Origin: Leptodontidium sp. MPI-SDFR-AT-0119
Taxonomy: Eukaryota; Ascomycota; Leotiomycetes; Helotiales; Leptodontidiaceae
Direction of reading: 5' to 3'
DNA: 64,000 nt
Assembly: GCA_020726505.1 (NCBI GenBank)
Contig: JAHLEZ010000017.1
Location: 744,001-808,000, forward strand
In this document: positions 9,577-21,600 of the stretch, piece by piece
Numbering within the stretch: the stretch's first letter is position 1
Layout: every line of letters begins with the position of its first letter
Translations under genes and position numbers: made by a program
The notes under the pieces: model-generated
Told to the model about the DNA's origin: nothing
Database searches by the model: none
What the model saw: the letters and a program-made list of their open reading frames with translations, nothing else

Positions 9577-12500
9577 TTATGCCCCGTTTTCCTCATCATC
9601 GTCCATCCCGAGGACTCTTGCGTATTGCACAGTCAGCCGCTGCAAGTCGCGGAATTTACCTGTGCTGTGTTAGTATTGCCCTCCTTGGAATTTACGTGTG
9701 GGATGTTGACTTACCTAATATTAATACAACTTCCTTTAGAAGTTCCTTTCTATCCCACCCACACAGCGTTCCACCCCCAATGTCCGAATCATCATCTTCC
9801 TGTAGAATACCACCCATGATACTACGAAGTAGCTCTTCGACTTTGGCCTTGAGCCCTTCGGCACCAAGTCGTTTGGCATACATGAACAGGTAGATTCGGA
9901 ACTCCTCTTTGGCGTCTAGTTGCATAGCAGCCGCGACGCGGTTCTCAAGATGTGCGATACTGACACCTGACTCGAATCCTTCGAATCCTTCTTTAGAAAG
10001 AAGAGTCTTGACGAGTCGCTGGAGGGTATATGCTCTGCCTTTAAGAAGGACTTCGTTTGTGGTATGTCGCTCGAGATGAGGAATGATGCCAGCAGAGACG
10101 TTGGAAGCGTCAACCTCGCCATCCCGCTTGGTATCTGGTCCAACCCCTGTTGATTGCAGACTGCTGATGGAAGAATCATTCGAGTTCCAGTATTGACTGC
10201 CAACAGCCCACCAAGCCTCAGAAAGCCGTTGCCAGACGTACATTTTCGGTGAGTAGAGATATCCGTCACCATTGCTGAGCGTGACAATAATGTGGCCCGT
10301 CGAGTTGAGATGTGCCGATGTTACTCCCGGCGCACTCGTGGTGTGAACGCCGAGGGAGTGCATTGCAATCTCGAGTATGGGAGCAAGAGATACTGGTGGA
10401 TGAGGTGAAGAGAGACCTTTGAGATTCCACACATAACACATTCCTACCGCAGTAATACATAGAAGCCACCAGCCTCGGCATTCCAAAATTACGGGCTGTG
10501 CTTCTAGCACCAGAGCGTTGATGAGTCTTCTTCCTGCAGGGCTCCAACTGTAGATACTTCCATCTTCGCAAGCTGCTGCCCAGAAGTTTTTGTTTCCAGT
10601 GACAAGGATGACTGCTCTGGGGAGGTAATCATGCCACATGGTAGCGCCTCTCTTTGAGGCACTAATTCGAGACGGATCTTTGACCTGTCCGACTACTGTT
10701 GGTGGGTTTTGAGCTTCCAAAATGATGTCGTCTGTCGCCTTCGCGGATTCCTCGACTCCATTCGTGCCATTTGTGCCAGAAGGCTTTGAGGGAGGAAGTG
10801 TACCGCGATCCAGGGATCTCAAGATGTGAGTCCTAACCTTTGGCACAGCTAGTCGCACTTGACTGATGGACAGGGCTGGGTTAATGACAGCTGGTCGGAG
10901 GAATTCAGGAGTAGGCACCAAGCCAGTCACTGGTGGAGCTGCCGTTGCTGGCTCTACACCATTAATGCCGTTCACCATGATCGATACTGGTCCTGATCCG
11001 AGGGTTGGCCGCTTGTTTGGCTGCTCCTCTTCCTCTTCGCCATCAATGACTATTGCCTTTCTCTTATTACCCAGAAGCATCGCTGCTAGTCCGCCTCTTG
11101 GAAGACCATCGTAAGGCTTTGAAAGATCTAATATCGATTGTGGCGCATCGTTCTGTGCATTCTTTGAATTGGCGGCCATAAGCTGGGATTGAGGAAGAGA
11201 TGAAAGACCAGTCCCCGATGAGGAAACGAGCAGCGGTGCCACTCGCTTCTTGCCATCTTTTGTGATGGTAACTCGACTCTTCATGGCCTCTAATTTGGCA
11301 GCGTTCGGGTCAACTGCGGGAGCTGGTGCCGGAGAATCTTGCGCTGGCCGACCATTGGTGATCACAGGGACTGTTGAAGTAACACCGACCATAGGTGTAG
11401 ATGTCCCAGTTCCAGTTCCATTTCCGTTGAGTACTGGAACAGGGTTGGAGCCCACATCGCCCATCAGAGCTCCCATTCTGCCCTCGGTTCTCTGTAGCTC
11501 TCCTGCTTTGCTCATTTCCTCGAGGCGAAGACCAGCAACATCTTCCACGACTCCCACACCTCGGCGGCCAACACCAAATTTTTGCAGCGCCTTTTCGTTT
11601 TCTGACCATGGTGCAATGAAACCCAACTCCCCTCTTTCAAACTCAAGTGCAATTATGCTCCCATCCAAGCTTGTTGCAAAGATAGTAAGTCCATCAGGCG
11701 ACCATGCAAGATCCGATATGGACTTTCCTGCCAAGTCCTGTAGCACAACCAACGGCCTCGAGGAACTGGTATTCCAAATACTCAGCGTCTTGTCTTGACC
11801 AGCACATGCAATAACCGTAACGAGAGCTTGGGTGCTGTAACCGCTGTTGTCTGTAGTTTCTGCACTGATCTCTTGCTTACTGAACAATCTCGGGGAGAAA
11901 GTACAGACTTCCGTAGGGCCTTCGTGCCCAATAAGATTGATATCACTATCCCATCCTCCCCGATTGATAATTGCAACTGAGCTCACAGGCCCGTTGACCG
12001 CATTCGCTGCAGCAATGTGGTTTCCGTCTGGCGACCACGAGCATCTTCGGAAATACGTCGTGAGGGGCGAGGAAGTGAAGGGGCTGACAATCGTGTGTTC
12101 GAGGACAAAGTTGTTTATGGAGTCGTAGGATGTAGCGTTTGGTAGAGGGGATGTGAAGCGAAAGAGCTTGATCGTTCTGTCGTCGCTGGCCGTAGCAAAG
12201 TACTTGTTCGCAGGATCAAAGGTTATGCCCTTGACATGACTTTGGTGCACCGAGAGTGTCTTCAGCTTCTCAAACGTATGCCCAGACCAAACCACAATCT
12301 TCGAATCCAAGCCAACGGATACCAGTATCGAAGAGTCGTAAGCCCAGCCAAGATCCTGTACATCGTTGTCATGTCCGATCAGCCGCTTCATAATCTTCCA
12401 ATTCTCCACGGGAGGAGGTTCGGTAGTTCCTAAACACCCATATTAGCATCTCCACAGATTATAGGAGCCGTAGGGGAGCGCGAACCAAAGTTGGCCTGAT

Positions 12501-12952
12501 GCGAGGGGGGATTCGCATCGAGCGTGTAGATGCAAATGATCTTATCGTCCGCTCCAGATGCCAACCATCGCCCATTCGGAGAGAATCTAACTGTATGTAT
12601 CGTCCCGGAATGGTAGCTCATATGGCATAATTGCTTCGGCTGGCCATAGTTCGGGTTCCCAGCCTGGAGGATAGCTTCGGTCGACCAAATGCGAACATGG
12701 CCATCTATAGACGCAGACTCAGCATCGTTCCCAGATTCTTCACATCCATTATTCCCTTACCTCCTGCAGCTGTAGCCAGCCTGGACCCATCGGGCGAAAC
12801 ATGACAACTATAGACCTCGAAGTCCTTCTGCTCTCCTAAAAGTTGAGGCGCAAGTTAGCTCGACATGCGCTGTGCTGTGTTTCGAGACCAGGGAGCTCTG
12901 CGTGCATGTACGTACCACCATGTAACAACCAGGAAGGCTTTATTACTTTCAT
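9577..12952 (-). CDS. HIR1: HIR1/HIRA histone chaperone, WD40 protein
   Basis: Five exons (12952-12916, 12835-12761, 12704-12486, 12429-9715, 9659-9577), all with consistent phases, encode 1042 residues. The N-terminus begins MKVIKPSWLLHG, followed by YSCHVSPDGSRLATAAG and a series of WD40 repeats (blocks ending VRIW, IVVW, IKLF, LSIW) filling about residues 1-390. A low-complexity linker follows. The C-terminal HIRA (TUP1-like) domain contains TMWHDYLP and ends in a short last exon with LQRLTVQYARVLGM and an acidic tail. HIR1 acts with HIR2, HIR3 and HPC2 in the nucleus to deposit H3-H4 independently of replication and to repress histone genes. A model that omits the first three and last small exons would lose two propeller blades. 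Confidence 0.96.
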
Positions 12953-13474
12953 TGTTGTCACCAGAGGGGGGGTCGATTCGCATTGTTGAGTTGATGGACA
13001 GCTCTGGTATGGAATGGAATTCGGAACGCGCAAAGGGGACCGCGACTATTTCGATGTGAGCACTTTCGCTTCTCCACGCTCGCGCCTGTTCCAAGAGCCG
13101 GGGGGAGAGCTTCAGCCTTCGGCTCTTTGGAGTGTCACGACAAGATGTGTCACGCTAGTTAGTCTGAGGTTGGCTGAGAGGACCCCAATATTGACTTCAA
13201 CAATCAAAGGCAATTTGGAAATTAATGGAATTTGCACATCTGCTTGATCACTCTCTTGTATTAATTGTGACTCTTGTCTTTGTTGTAACATCCCACTATT
13301 GACTTCTCTCAGGACTGTGAATGGCAAGATGTTTATTGAACGAGCAATATAAGCTGCCAGTTTGGATTTGAATTGTAGCATTTCTACCTATGTATGTACT
13401 GTACTGTTTTCAGGACTATGGGCTTCGTATACTGATATTTATTTTGTAGTCAGATATCTTTGATTGCTCAACCC
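12953..13474. other. Upstream region of HIR1
   Basis: Promoter and leader of HIR1 and 3' flank of the reductase gene. No recognisable gene or strong motif. Confidence 0.5.
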
Positions 13475-14617
13475 TCACCTGGTGTCTTCAATCTTGTAGA
13501 TGTACTTTGTGCCACTGTTGACATCATTCTTCAGATCCGAGAGTCCCTTTTCGAGACCATTCAAACCGCCTGGAACAACCTCATATGGATGAGCTGTGGA
13601 CCAACCCTCTCGGAGACCTCGCGAGAAGAGTCTGAAATACGCATAGCCAAACTCTTTTCCACCCGTCTTGATGCCAAGCTTCGCCTTGTTCTCAGATGGA
13701 GCCATGGGACACTGCCGACCATCGTGGTACTGTGCTCAATGTGAGAGGGGATGGCTGAGTAGTCCTTGCCTGGAAGCACCAGAGTGATCTTGCTGCCTTG
13801 TTTGGCGAGGATCTTGCTGATGTTTTGGAAGCTGTTGTGCTCGCTGATGGCATCGAACGCGTACTTGACTTCTCTCGCGCCCGCCTTCTTCAATGCTTCT
13901 AGAATTCCGGCAACAACGGCTTCGTCTCCTTTGCGGTAATCAACGATGGTATCGCCTTTCTCGCGCGTAATCAGCTTCTCAACAAAGTCCGAGGCCCGGC
14001 CAGCGACAGCGATAATGGGGTGAATGTTGGAGAGCTGGGCAAGTTTAATTGCATAGGCTCCCTGTAGAGGTCAGAGTGACATCAGGGCAGTGAATAGCAT
14101 GTTTTACCACAGCCCCGGAGGCTCCATAGACAATCAATGGCGTGGGAGCTGAACTGGGCTTCCATGGCTCAGGAAGTCCCAAGCGCAGGTAAAGACCAAC
14201 AGCAGCTGTCATAGCTGCGAGTGGAATGGCAGCACCCTGGCACCCATCAGCCATTCTTTTTCACGAAGGGTGGGAACTACAAACCTCCTCAAAGGAAGTC
14301 TTCTTTGGAAGATGGAAGGTTGTACAGTCTTCGGCGATGGCATATTCGGCAAAGCTTCCATACGGAGTCATCATCTCATGAAACGCAGCGACGCGATCAC
14401 CTTTCCTGAACTCAACCACATTTTCACCAACTGCCTCAACAAGACCGGCAATGTCATCTCCAGAGTTATAAGGCTCGCCATGCTGGGGTCTCTTCCAATC
14501 CTTGGGGTTGGATTCGGAATAAACTACCTTGATGAGGACTTGATAGGCTGATGGCGTTGGAATAGGCACGTCATTGATAGTGACCTTTGGGCCCTTTGCG
14601 ACGATAGCGTTCTTCAT
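13475..14617 (-). CDS. Medium-chain dehydrogenase/reductase (zinc-independent, enoyl-reductase-like) with apparent frameshift
   Basis: Exons 14617-14285, 14236-14108 and 14061-13475, separated by 46-49 bp introns, encode about 349 residues if one frameshift is allowed. The start MKNAIVAKGP leads into a GroES-like fold (VLIKVVYSESNPKDWKR, YNSGDDIAGLVEAVG, GDRVAAF). A Rossmann domain with VYGASGAVGAYAIKLAQ (split by intron 2) follows, then a C-terminal block ending PYEVVPGGLNGLEKGL and KYIYKIEDT. The frame changes near 13705: the upstream frame ends its homology at STTMVGSV and the downstream frame resumes at MAPSENK, consistent with one lost base. NAD(P)H-dependent reduction of an enone or quinone-like substrate is inferred from the family. 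A longer N-terminus from 14770 is possible but less likely. Confidence 0.75.
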
Positions 14618-15337
14618 CTTGAATTGCTTGGATGTGGTGAAGGTTCTCCAGCATATGAGAATTGATGGCTGATAGGAACGATTGGTACAAGTGTATATTT
14701 GATTACAAGTTCGCGGGAGTTTGTGACGAAGTGTAAGTCGCAAGAGACTTTGAGAACATGTGGCATTCATATTAATGCCTCAATTCACCTGTAGCATGTT
14801 CTCTCCTCTTCTCTTTGGTCTGTTATTTGTATTTGTAAGTCAATGCTTTAGCACATAATGACGAAATGGCACGACGGAAGGAACGCGGGGTTAAGTCCGG
14901 CAGCTAGGTAGGTGGCCAGGAACACCCGAGGATGCGTGCCGTGCCTGTGACAAGCTTTAGAAAACAGGAGGGAGAAGGAAATGGCTAAATTGGAAAAAAG
15001 TCATCACCTTTTATTGTCTAAGATTGCTCTGTGGCTCGATTATGTGGTCTCTGCCATCTTCAAAAGGGAACCGCTCCTTTCGTACTCTGTCCCCAGCTTC
15101 CTCAAACTCACAAGAGCCCTTCCGCTTCATGTTCTGTAACATTGTTACCACCTGAGGAAGACATGTATCTTTGCTATGGCCAACGCATTTGATGATTTGT
15201 CGTGAAGCGGACTTGGGTGGTGTCTTGTCGGAAAGACCTTTGTCGCACTGCGGTCGGTTGCGAAAGACTGCCTCCTGCGGATGTGGAACGTGGCATACGT
15301 CCATATCTCAGTTTGCGGTATTCTCCATAAAGGCGAT
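14618..15337. other. Upstream region of the reductase gene
   Basis: 720 bp without a supported gene. Short open frames on both strands have no recognisable content. Confidence 0.5.
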
Positions 15338-16271
15338 TCATTTTTGTCGAATATTTTTGGCCTTCCGCTTCTTGAAAACGACCCCAGGACCACCACTCTG
15401 TTCCTCTGCCTCTTGCTTGACCCCCTCGGTTGGAGGCAAGGACTCAAGAACTTTGGTCTCACTATCTGGCAGCTCTCTCTTGATCTCAGGTTTAGCATCG
15501 ACCGATTTCGGATTTTCCGTAGCAGTAGTCGATGGCTCCTCAACCTTTGCCTCGTTGGTCTCCTGCTTCAATTCCTCCTTGACTTCGACTTTCGTAGCTA
15601 GTCCCTTGCCCTTGCGAGTTGCATTGCACAATAGAGCATCCAGATCATCGTCTCCCTCCTCTGTCGGGTGCGTTCGATATGTTGACCCCCATCTTTTCTT
15701 CTTTGCCTCATTCAACTCTACCTCGTCCTCGTCGACTACCCTCTTCCGTACCCCCAAAGCCATAGCATCTGGTTTCTTCTCCGTACCCTCAGGATCGATA
15801 ACACGTTCTGAAGTGACTTGCCACTCTCCAGGCATTGCCATATCTGACCTAAACTCACTCGGTATGGTAACGCCCATCTCTGCCAACTGCGCCAGCTGCT
15901 TCTTCCTTTGCGCCTCTGTAGCCTGCTGCTTCGGTACCGATGGCGTCGGTCCCCTTCCGAACGAAGAACTCGAAGAACTTGCTGCTGAACTTGATCCGCC
16001 GCCTGATACCAAGCCCTTTAGTCGCTCTACCTCCAGCTTCGATCGCTCTTTGTCCTTCTCATCTTTCTCGTGGCCTCGGTGGAGATCGCGCAGGAAGCGC
16101 TTTAGGTTTCCTTGGTGCTTTGGAGTCGCTTCATGGTTCGTCTTCTCGAGCTTCGTGTCCCGGACGTAGGTTTTGCAGTGCTTGCACCAGTATTTGGGCT
16201 GGCGTATCCATCAGTATAACCCTTTGAGAGAGGTGGAAGGCACTTACCGTTGACTTCCAGTATTCGGACAT
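15338..16271 (-). CDS. U1-type C2H2 zinc-finger protein, WBP4-like splicing factor
   Basis: A tiny first exon (16271-16248: MSEYWKST) and a second exon (16198-15338) encode 294 residues. Residues 1-45 form a U1-C/matrin-type zinc finger: YWCKHCKTYV supplies two Cys, and TNHEATPKHQGNLKRF supplies the His pair and the basic helix. The rest is charged and disordered, with a GVTIPSEF motif, the stretch KKRWGSTYR near the middle and a basic C-terminus. Vertebrate WBP4/FBP21 has the same N-terminal finger plus WW domains; no WW domain is seen here. A role in spliceosome assembly is inferred. It is divergent from the stomatin-like gene. Confidence 0.85.
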
Positions 16272-16532
16272 TGTGCCGGTATCTGAATGCTTAAGCAATA
16301 TCTTTGTCTCAGAGGTCACCCTGGGATGGCCGGCCTGCTTCAGTAGGTATGTCGTACTATGGTGTTGCGACCTGGTTCTCTCGTTGTAACTGCAAAGAGG
16401 CCGAGAGGCGCAAGTGAAGCCTTCCCGCCTCGCCTAAAAACCTAGCCTCGAGATCCAGCTGACAAGGCAGTGAGCTCTTGACGTCCTCCATTTCGCCCTC
16501 TTCTCCAATTTCAACATTCACAACCCGCAACG
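16272..16532. promoter_or_regulatory. Shared divergent promoter of the U1 zinc-finger and stomatin-like genes
   Basis: Only 261 bp separate the two divergent start codons (16271 and 16533), so both core promoters and leaders must fit here. I see no TATA box. Confidence 0.6.
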
Positions 16533-17857
16533 ATGGCGTTAGAGGTGGTATCACGAACGACATTAAATGGGCCTCTGCTCAGCAAAACCATCACATCAGC
16601 ACTCGCCACACGATCCCTCCCGATAGCAAGAGCTGCCACCCTTCCCATCCTCAGAACCCAGCAACGAAGACAGCTCCATGTCACCCCGCGATCAAGAGCT
16701 CCGAGTAGCGGATTGATGGGGATCAACAGCAATTCGAATGTCCCATCGTCCTACTTCCAAAGGCCTCGTCTGCCAGCAAACACAATCGTCAAATTCGTGC
16801 CTCAGCAAACGGCGTGGATTGTGGAGCGCATGGGAAAGTTCAACAGAATCCTCACACCAGGACTAGCTATTCTATTACCGTTTTTGGACCGGATAGCATA
16901 TGTGAAGAGCTTGAAGGAGGCAGCTATTGAGATACCCAGCCAGAGTGCCATTACAGCAGACAATGTTACATTGGAGCTTGATGGAGTTTTATATACACGG
17001 GTGTTTGATGCCTACAAGGCCAGGTATGTCTATGAACTCTAAATCAAATATTAATTCAGCAGAAACTGATGATGCAAAGTTACGGTGTCGAAGATGCGGA
17101 ATACGCCATCTCCCAACTGGCACAAACAACCATGCGTTCTGAAATCGGTCAGCTAACACTCGACCATGTCCTGAAGGAGCGAGCTGCCCTCAACACGAAC
17201 ATCACAACCGCAATCAACGAAGCCGCCCAAGACTGGGGTATTGTCTGCTTGCGTTATGAGATCCGAGACATCCACGCCCCAGACGGTGTTGTAGCAGCCA
17301 TGCATCGCCAGGTCACCGCAGAACGTAGCAAACGTGCAGAGATTCTCGACTCAGAGGGCCAGAGACAAAGTGCTATCAATATCGCAGAAGGACGGAAGCA
17401 GAGCGTCATCCTCGCCTCTGAGGCCTTGAAGAGTGAGCAGATCAACATGGCAAGCGGAGAGGCAGAGGCTATTTTGTTGAAGGCAAAGGCGACCGCCGCT
17501 GGTATTGATGCCGTTGCAAAGAGTATTGCTTCGGGCAAGGAGTCTGCTCAAGGAGCTGTCAGCTTGAGTGTAGCAGAGAAGTACGTCGAGGCATTCGGCA
17601 AACTGGCTAAGGAGGGTACTGCGGTTGTCGTACCAGGGAATGTCGGAGATATCGGAAGCATGATCGCAAGCGCTATGGCTGTGTACGGAAAAGTCGGTGA
17701 TGCCCAAGCCAAGACCATGGCAGCTAGAGCAATCGAGGCCCAAAAGTCCCAGCACGGAGAAGACGGGGAGACTTTCCTCTCCGAGGCCGAATCGCCCAAC
17801 GAGGAGATGAAGAGGAGCATGTTAGCATCTTTCGAGAATACCAGGCAGCGAAAGTAG
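16533..17857 (+). CDS. Mitochondrial stomatin-like protein (SPFH/band 7)
   Basis: Two exons (16533-17023, 17080-17857) encode 422 residues. The first 50 or so residues are rich in Arg/Ser/Ala with no acidic residues apart from Glu4, and include RRQLHVTPRSR, a mitochondrial presequence. The SPFH core begins at IVKFVPQQTAWIVERMGKF and continues with LTPGLAILLPFLDRIAYVKSLKE and, after the intron, SYGVEDAEYAISQLAQTTMR. A long Ala/Glu-rich coiled-coil follows (QVTAERSKRAEILDSEGQRQ), then a C-terminal SLP2-type segment (AEKYVEAFGKLAKEGTAVVVP). Human STOML2 scaffolds the inner-membrane YME1L/PARL complex and binds cardiolipin; a similar inner-membrane role is inferred. Length and architecture agree with the family. 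Confidence 0.93.
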
Positions 17858-18662
17858 GATCTAAGCAATGGGAAGCAAGGGGGGAAAAATTGCGAGGAAA
17901 AACGAGTAAAGTAATGTACAACAGCAAGCGGATATCATTTGTTTTGTTAGGCGGTGCAGGCGATGGCGTCTATCAGTGAATACTGTTCGTTGTACGAGGG
18001 AGGAGAAAACAAAACACTTCTCAAATCAATACCACAAAAGCTCTTTATGTAGCGGTAAAGCACAGCATAAATGATACTCTCACATTCAAAATCAAGATGT
18101 TTCCCTGTGTCCCATTTCCAAACCACACCATGCACATGTTGTAAGTTCACATCAAGAATGATGGATCTCGATTGTCCACAATCTCACTCTCATCCCAGCT
18201 TATATTGTAGTTTGAATTCACACATAGCGAAGTACAGGTAAATAAACTTGCCTTCGCGATCTAATGTGGTATTGTCAGTACACTTAATTTGTTACAATGC
18301 TTACCATACTTCAATTCTAAGTGAAGTTGTTTTCTAGATTTTTCAGATGGATCTTACAAGCATAAGAAATGGCTGGTGTCGATATTGATCTTCAAGGGCA
18401 AGTATCGGTGAAGTTGAAGGAAGGTTTTCCGGTTACGTGAAAGGTTAAAAGGGCAGTAAAACACCACCTGAATAAAATCTCTAGATGAGAGCTAGTAAAT
18501 AAGTCCAGATATTCTGACAGCATATTCACAGCTAGTGGTAGAATGATTTCACATATTTTTAAACAAGATGAAAAAAGGGCTCTCTAATCATCACACATCA
18601 CCCAAACTATGAAAAGAAGCTAGAATACACCCAATCTCTAAATCAAATCAAAGCAAAAGCCC
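17858..18662. other. Intergenic between convergent genes
   Basis: About 0.8 kb of AT-rich 3' flank between the stomatin-like gene and MON2. No gene or structured element seen. Confidence 0.5.
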
Positions 18663-21600
18663 TCAACTACCACCAACACCAAACTCGCCACCCACAACAT
18701 CCAGCGCCTTCCCCACCCACTCTAACACCTCCATATCCCTTGCTGCAGCCCTAACCGCCTTTGCTAACAATGGATACAGCCAAAGGAGATGCTTCTTCCC
18801 CTCACTTTCCACGCCGGGCGAATCAGGAATAGCCTCCGGCTCGCAGCTCAACTTGACCAACGCTTGTAAGATATACAACAGCTCCTTCCGCTGCGATAGC
18901 GGTTGCGGCATGTAGCCACGGAGAGGTTGATCCGCGATATACGCACGTAACGTGAGGCCTGCGCGTAGGATTAAGTACGGTGCCGCTGCTTGAGCGAGCT
19001 TCATCCTAGGAGGTGAACTATCGTGGAGAGCGACGAGGGAGAGGAGAGTGTCGATGCAGATATAGCTCATTTTCGCTCTAGGGGATGGTGTTGGGTCGAT
19101 TGTTCGCCCTTTGCGAGTTTGGTAGAGGGTGGAGAGGAGTTCTTGGTTTGGCTGGGGGAGCTCGGAGGGTAGGGGTTGGTGGATGAGGGATTTGTGGAAG
19201 AGGGATTTGGTGTATGTCATGCGTGTTTTGTCGGGGATGGATGGCGAGCCGAGAGTGGGTGTTATGAGGTCTCGTAGCGTGAGGAAGGATGTTATGTCGA
19301 AGTCTTGGTCAGCTAGGATGTCGATTTTTGTGGGTATGGAGGAGCAGTCTGCGGCGGTTATGCCATTACCGATTGCGACGATTGAGGTCCAGAGGGTGCG
19401 TGCAACGTCTTCTTTGAGGGGGGCTTTGGTGAGGATTGGGAGGATAGACTTCAAGATGGCGAGAGATGAAGTTGTTGCTTGGCGCCATGGTGATATACTC
19501 TTTGTGATGATAGGGAACGAGTATTTGAGACCGATCGGTCTCGCAAGTGCTGTCAGAGCAGAAGATAAAGCCCCACTAGTGTAGATGTCATGGTCTGATG
19601 AATGAGCTATGATCAAACTTTCAGAAAGAGCCATCGAAGCCTTGGACAACGCAACGTATGTTGGTCGTTGAGCCTCGGATGCCTCTCTGGGCTCGAAGGC
19701 CAGACCGACGAACTCAGCTACTTGACCGACCAGAGCAGCCGGTACACCCTCGATATCTGTCCGGATCATCTTGAGACATTCCAGTACCTGTGTTTGCAAG
19801 GGCGTCAGGTATTCGATGTCTGCAGAATAAGTTGCTGCACTCGCTTGCTGGATCGCTTCTCTTAGCAAGATAAGCATCCTCTGGACCTTCTCATCATCGA
19901 TATCACTCTGTATCAGACGGTATAGTTCTTGAAGAGCAGATGAATAAGCAAGCAAGTAGTTCTGGTTATCGAATCGCTTGTTAGTAGGATCAGATTTGAC
20001 GACTGGGAGAGAAGTCGACCAAAGACTCCAGGCCAAGTCGAGAGCATGACTGTCAAAACTTGTTGCGGAGTTCTCCTCTAGATTGCCTCTTGAGAGAATC
20101 TGCCGAAGTGACTTGAAGACGGCTGTATTGATCTCCAGGACGTTGAAGTCCAGCAAGGCTTTGAAGTGACCAAGTAGTGCATCCCAGGATTTACTAAATG
20201 AAGGGTGACTTGACAGCACATCAAGATAATCTGCCAGAAGGTTCGTGATTCCCGTCAAGACAACAACTGTAGTTTCATTCCAGCCGCTCTTGTCCTTGTC
20301 CGAAACGGACGACTCTTTTTCGTGCGTGACTTGGAGCTGTGCCTCGATCGAGGAGAGGAGTTTGAAAATCACTGATTTGAGACACATTGCCCAAGCTTCT
20401 GGGCTCAATTGGTCTCCGTAAGCGTCAAAAATCCGAAGCAGAGTTTGTATTGCGCCTAATTCCAGTCAGATACCCGTACAAATCAGTCGAAGAGAAGTCA
20501 ACGTACTATTCCTTAGCTCAAGTCTCTCATCAGTAGTGACGGCAGTCAACCGCAGAAGCAAGAGCATCCAGAGAGCGGCATCAGACACAGCAAGGTCATC
20601 TCCGGAAGCCATTTCAACGAGGTTCTCTTCATCGACGCCTTTGATGAGATCGGAGCTTAGAGAGAACGAGCTAGTTCTTCCGGAAATGAAGTCAGACAAG
20701 ACCCAGAAGAAGGTGACGGTCTACGCAGGTCGTTAGCAATCTTCGATAGGTTTGGAGTGCTTGACTTACTGTCAGCGAGATGTTCAAATCATCGTCTTGG
20801 GTGCAGAAATTATAGAGGGTATCAACGAGTATTATGAAGCAGGAGTTTGGTAGGGAAGAGAGAAAATCAGAGCAAATGAGCTGCAGCGAATTGAACGACG
20901 ACCGAATCAACCTTGCAGATTTTGTTGTCGAGCCCTTGGAACCCTTAGCAGTGCCTTCTATTGGAGCATCGTTCTTGACAAAGACGCTTCCAATGATACT
21001 GAAAGCTATGTCCCAACCGACAACGAAAGTCTCTCCACACTGTTCGAGAATACTCTTGAGACCTTCGAGGACGACTTTGTGGACATCGACATCAGTTGTA
21101 TGGATTGCCACCGACATTTCGCGCTCACTCGACTCCAGCGGGAGGATCGCCTTCTTGAAGGTTTGAAGAAGGCGCAGTTGGATATCACGGCGTAGCTCTT
21201 CTGGCAGTGATAATGTCGCAGTAGCAGCTTCGAGGACTAGCCGAACGAGAATCTCAGCGGCTCTTAATCGGACAGAAGATGGAGTAGATGGAGAACAAGC
21301 AGCGAATGTCAATTCAGATGTAAGTGCTGCCCATCCACTGGTCTCAGGATCGTAATTCATCAGACGGCTAATATTAATACTAGCCACATCTCCTAACTTC
21401 GCCAGGGCAAACAGGTCCTCTTGGTTCTGCGTTGCTGGCGCAGTAATGATGCTGTGAAGCCTTCGATGTCCGTGTGATGGTCGACGAGTTTCTGGTGATG
21501 GTGGACCAGAGGTATTTGAGACTTCGGGCTGCTGTTTCTGAGGTTCTTCTCTTCCAAACAACGAGCACAGCGCTGCAACAACTTCGACAAAGGCATCATT

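Noticed and set aside
9692..9714. HIR1 ending at a stop in the read-through frame after exon 4
   Set aside because: Splicing 9660-9714 restores the conserved end block LQRLTVQYARVLGM, so the read-through stop is within an intron.
3868..14617. Secondary-metabolite cluster (DUF1772 protein plus medium-chain reductase)
   Set aside because: No polyketide synthase, NRPS, terpene cyclase or P450 is present, and HIR1 and a mannosyltransferase lie between them.
14618..14770. N-terminal extension of the reductase as a mitochondrial presequence
   Set aside because: The 51 added residues are Cys-rich, and the family start MKNAIV at 14617 has a good context. The extension is more likely leader sequence.
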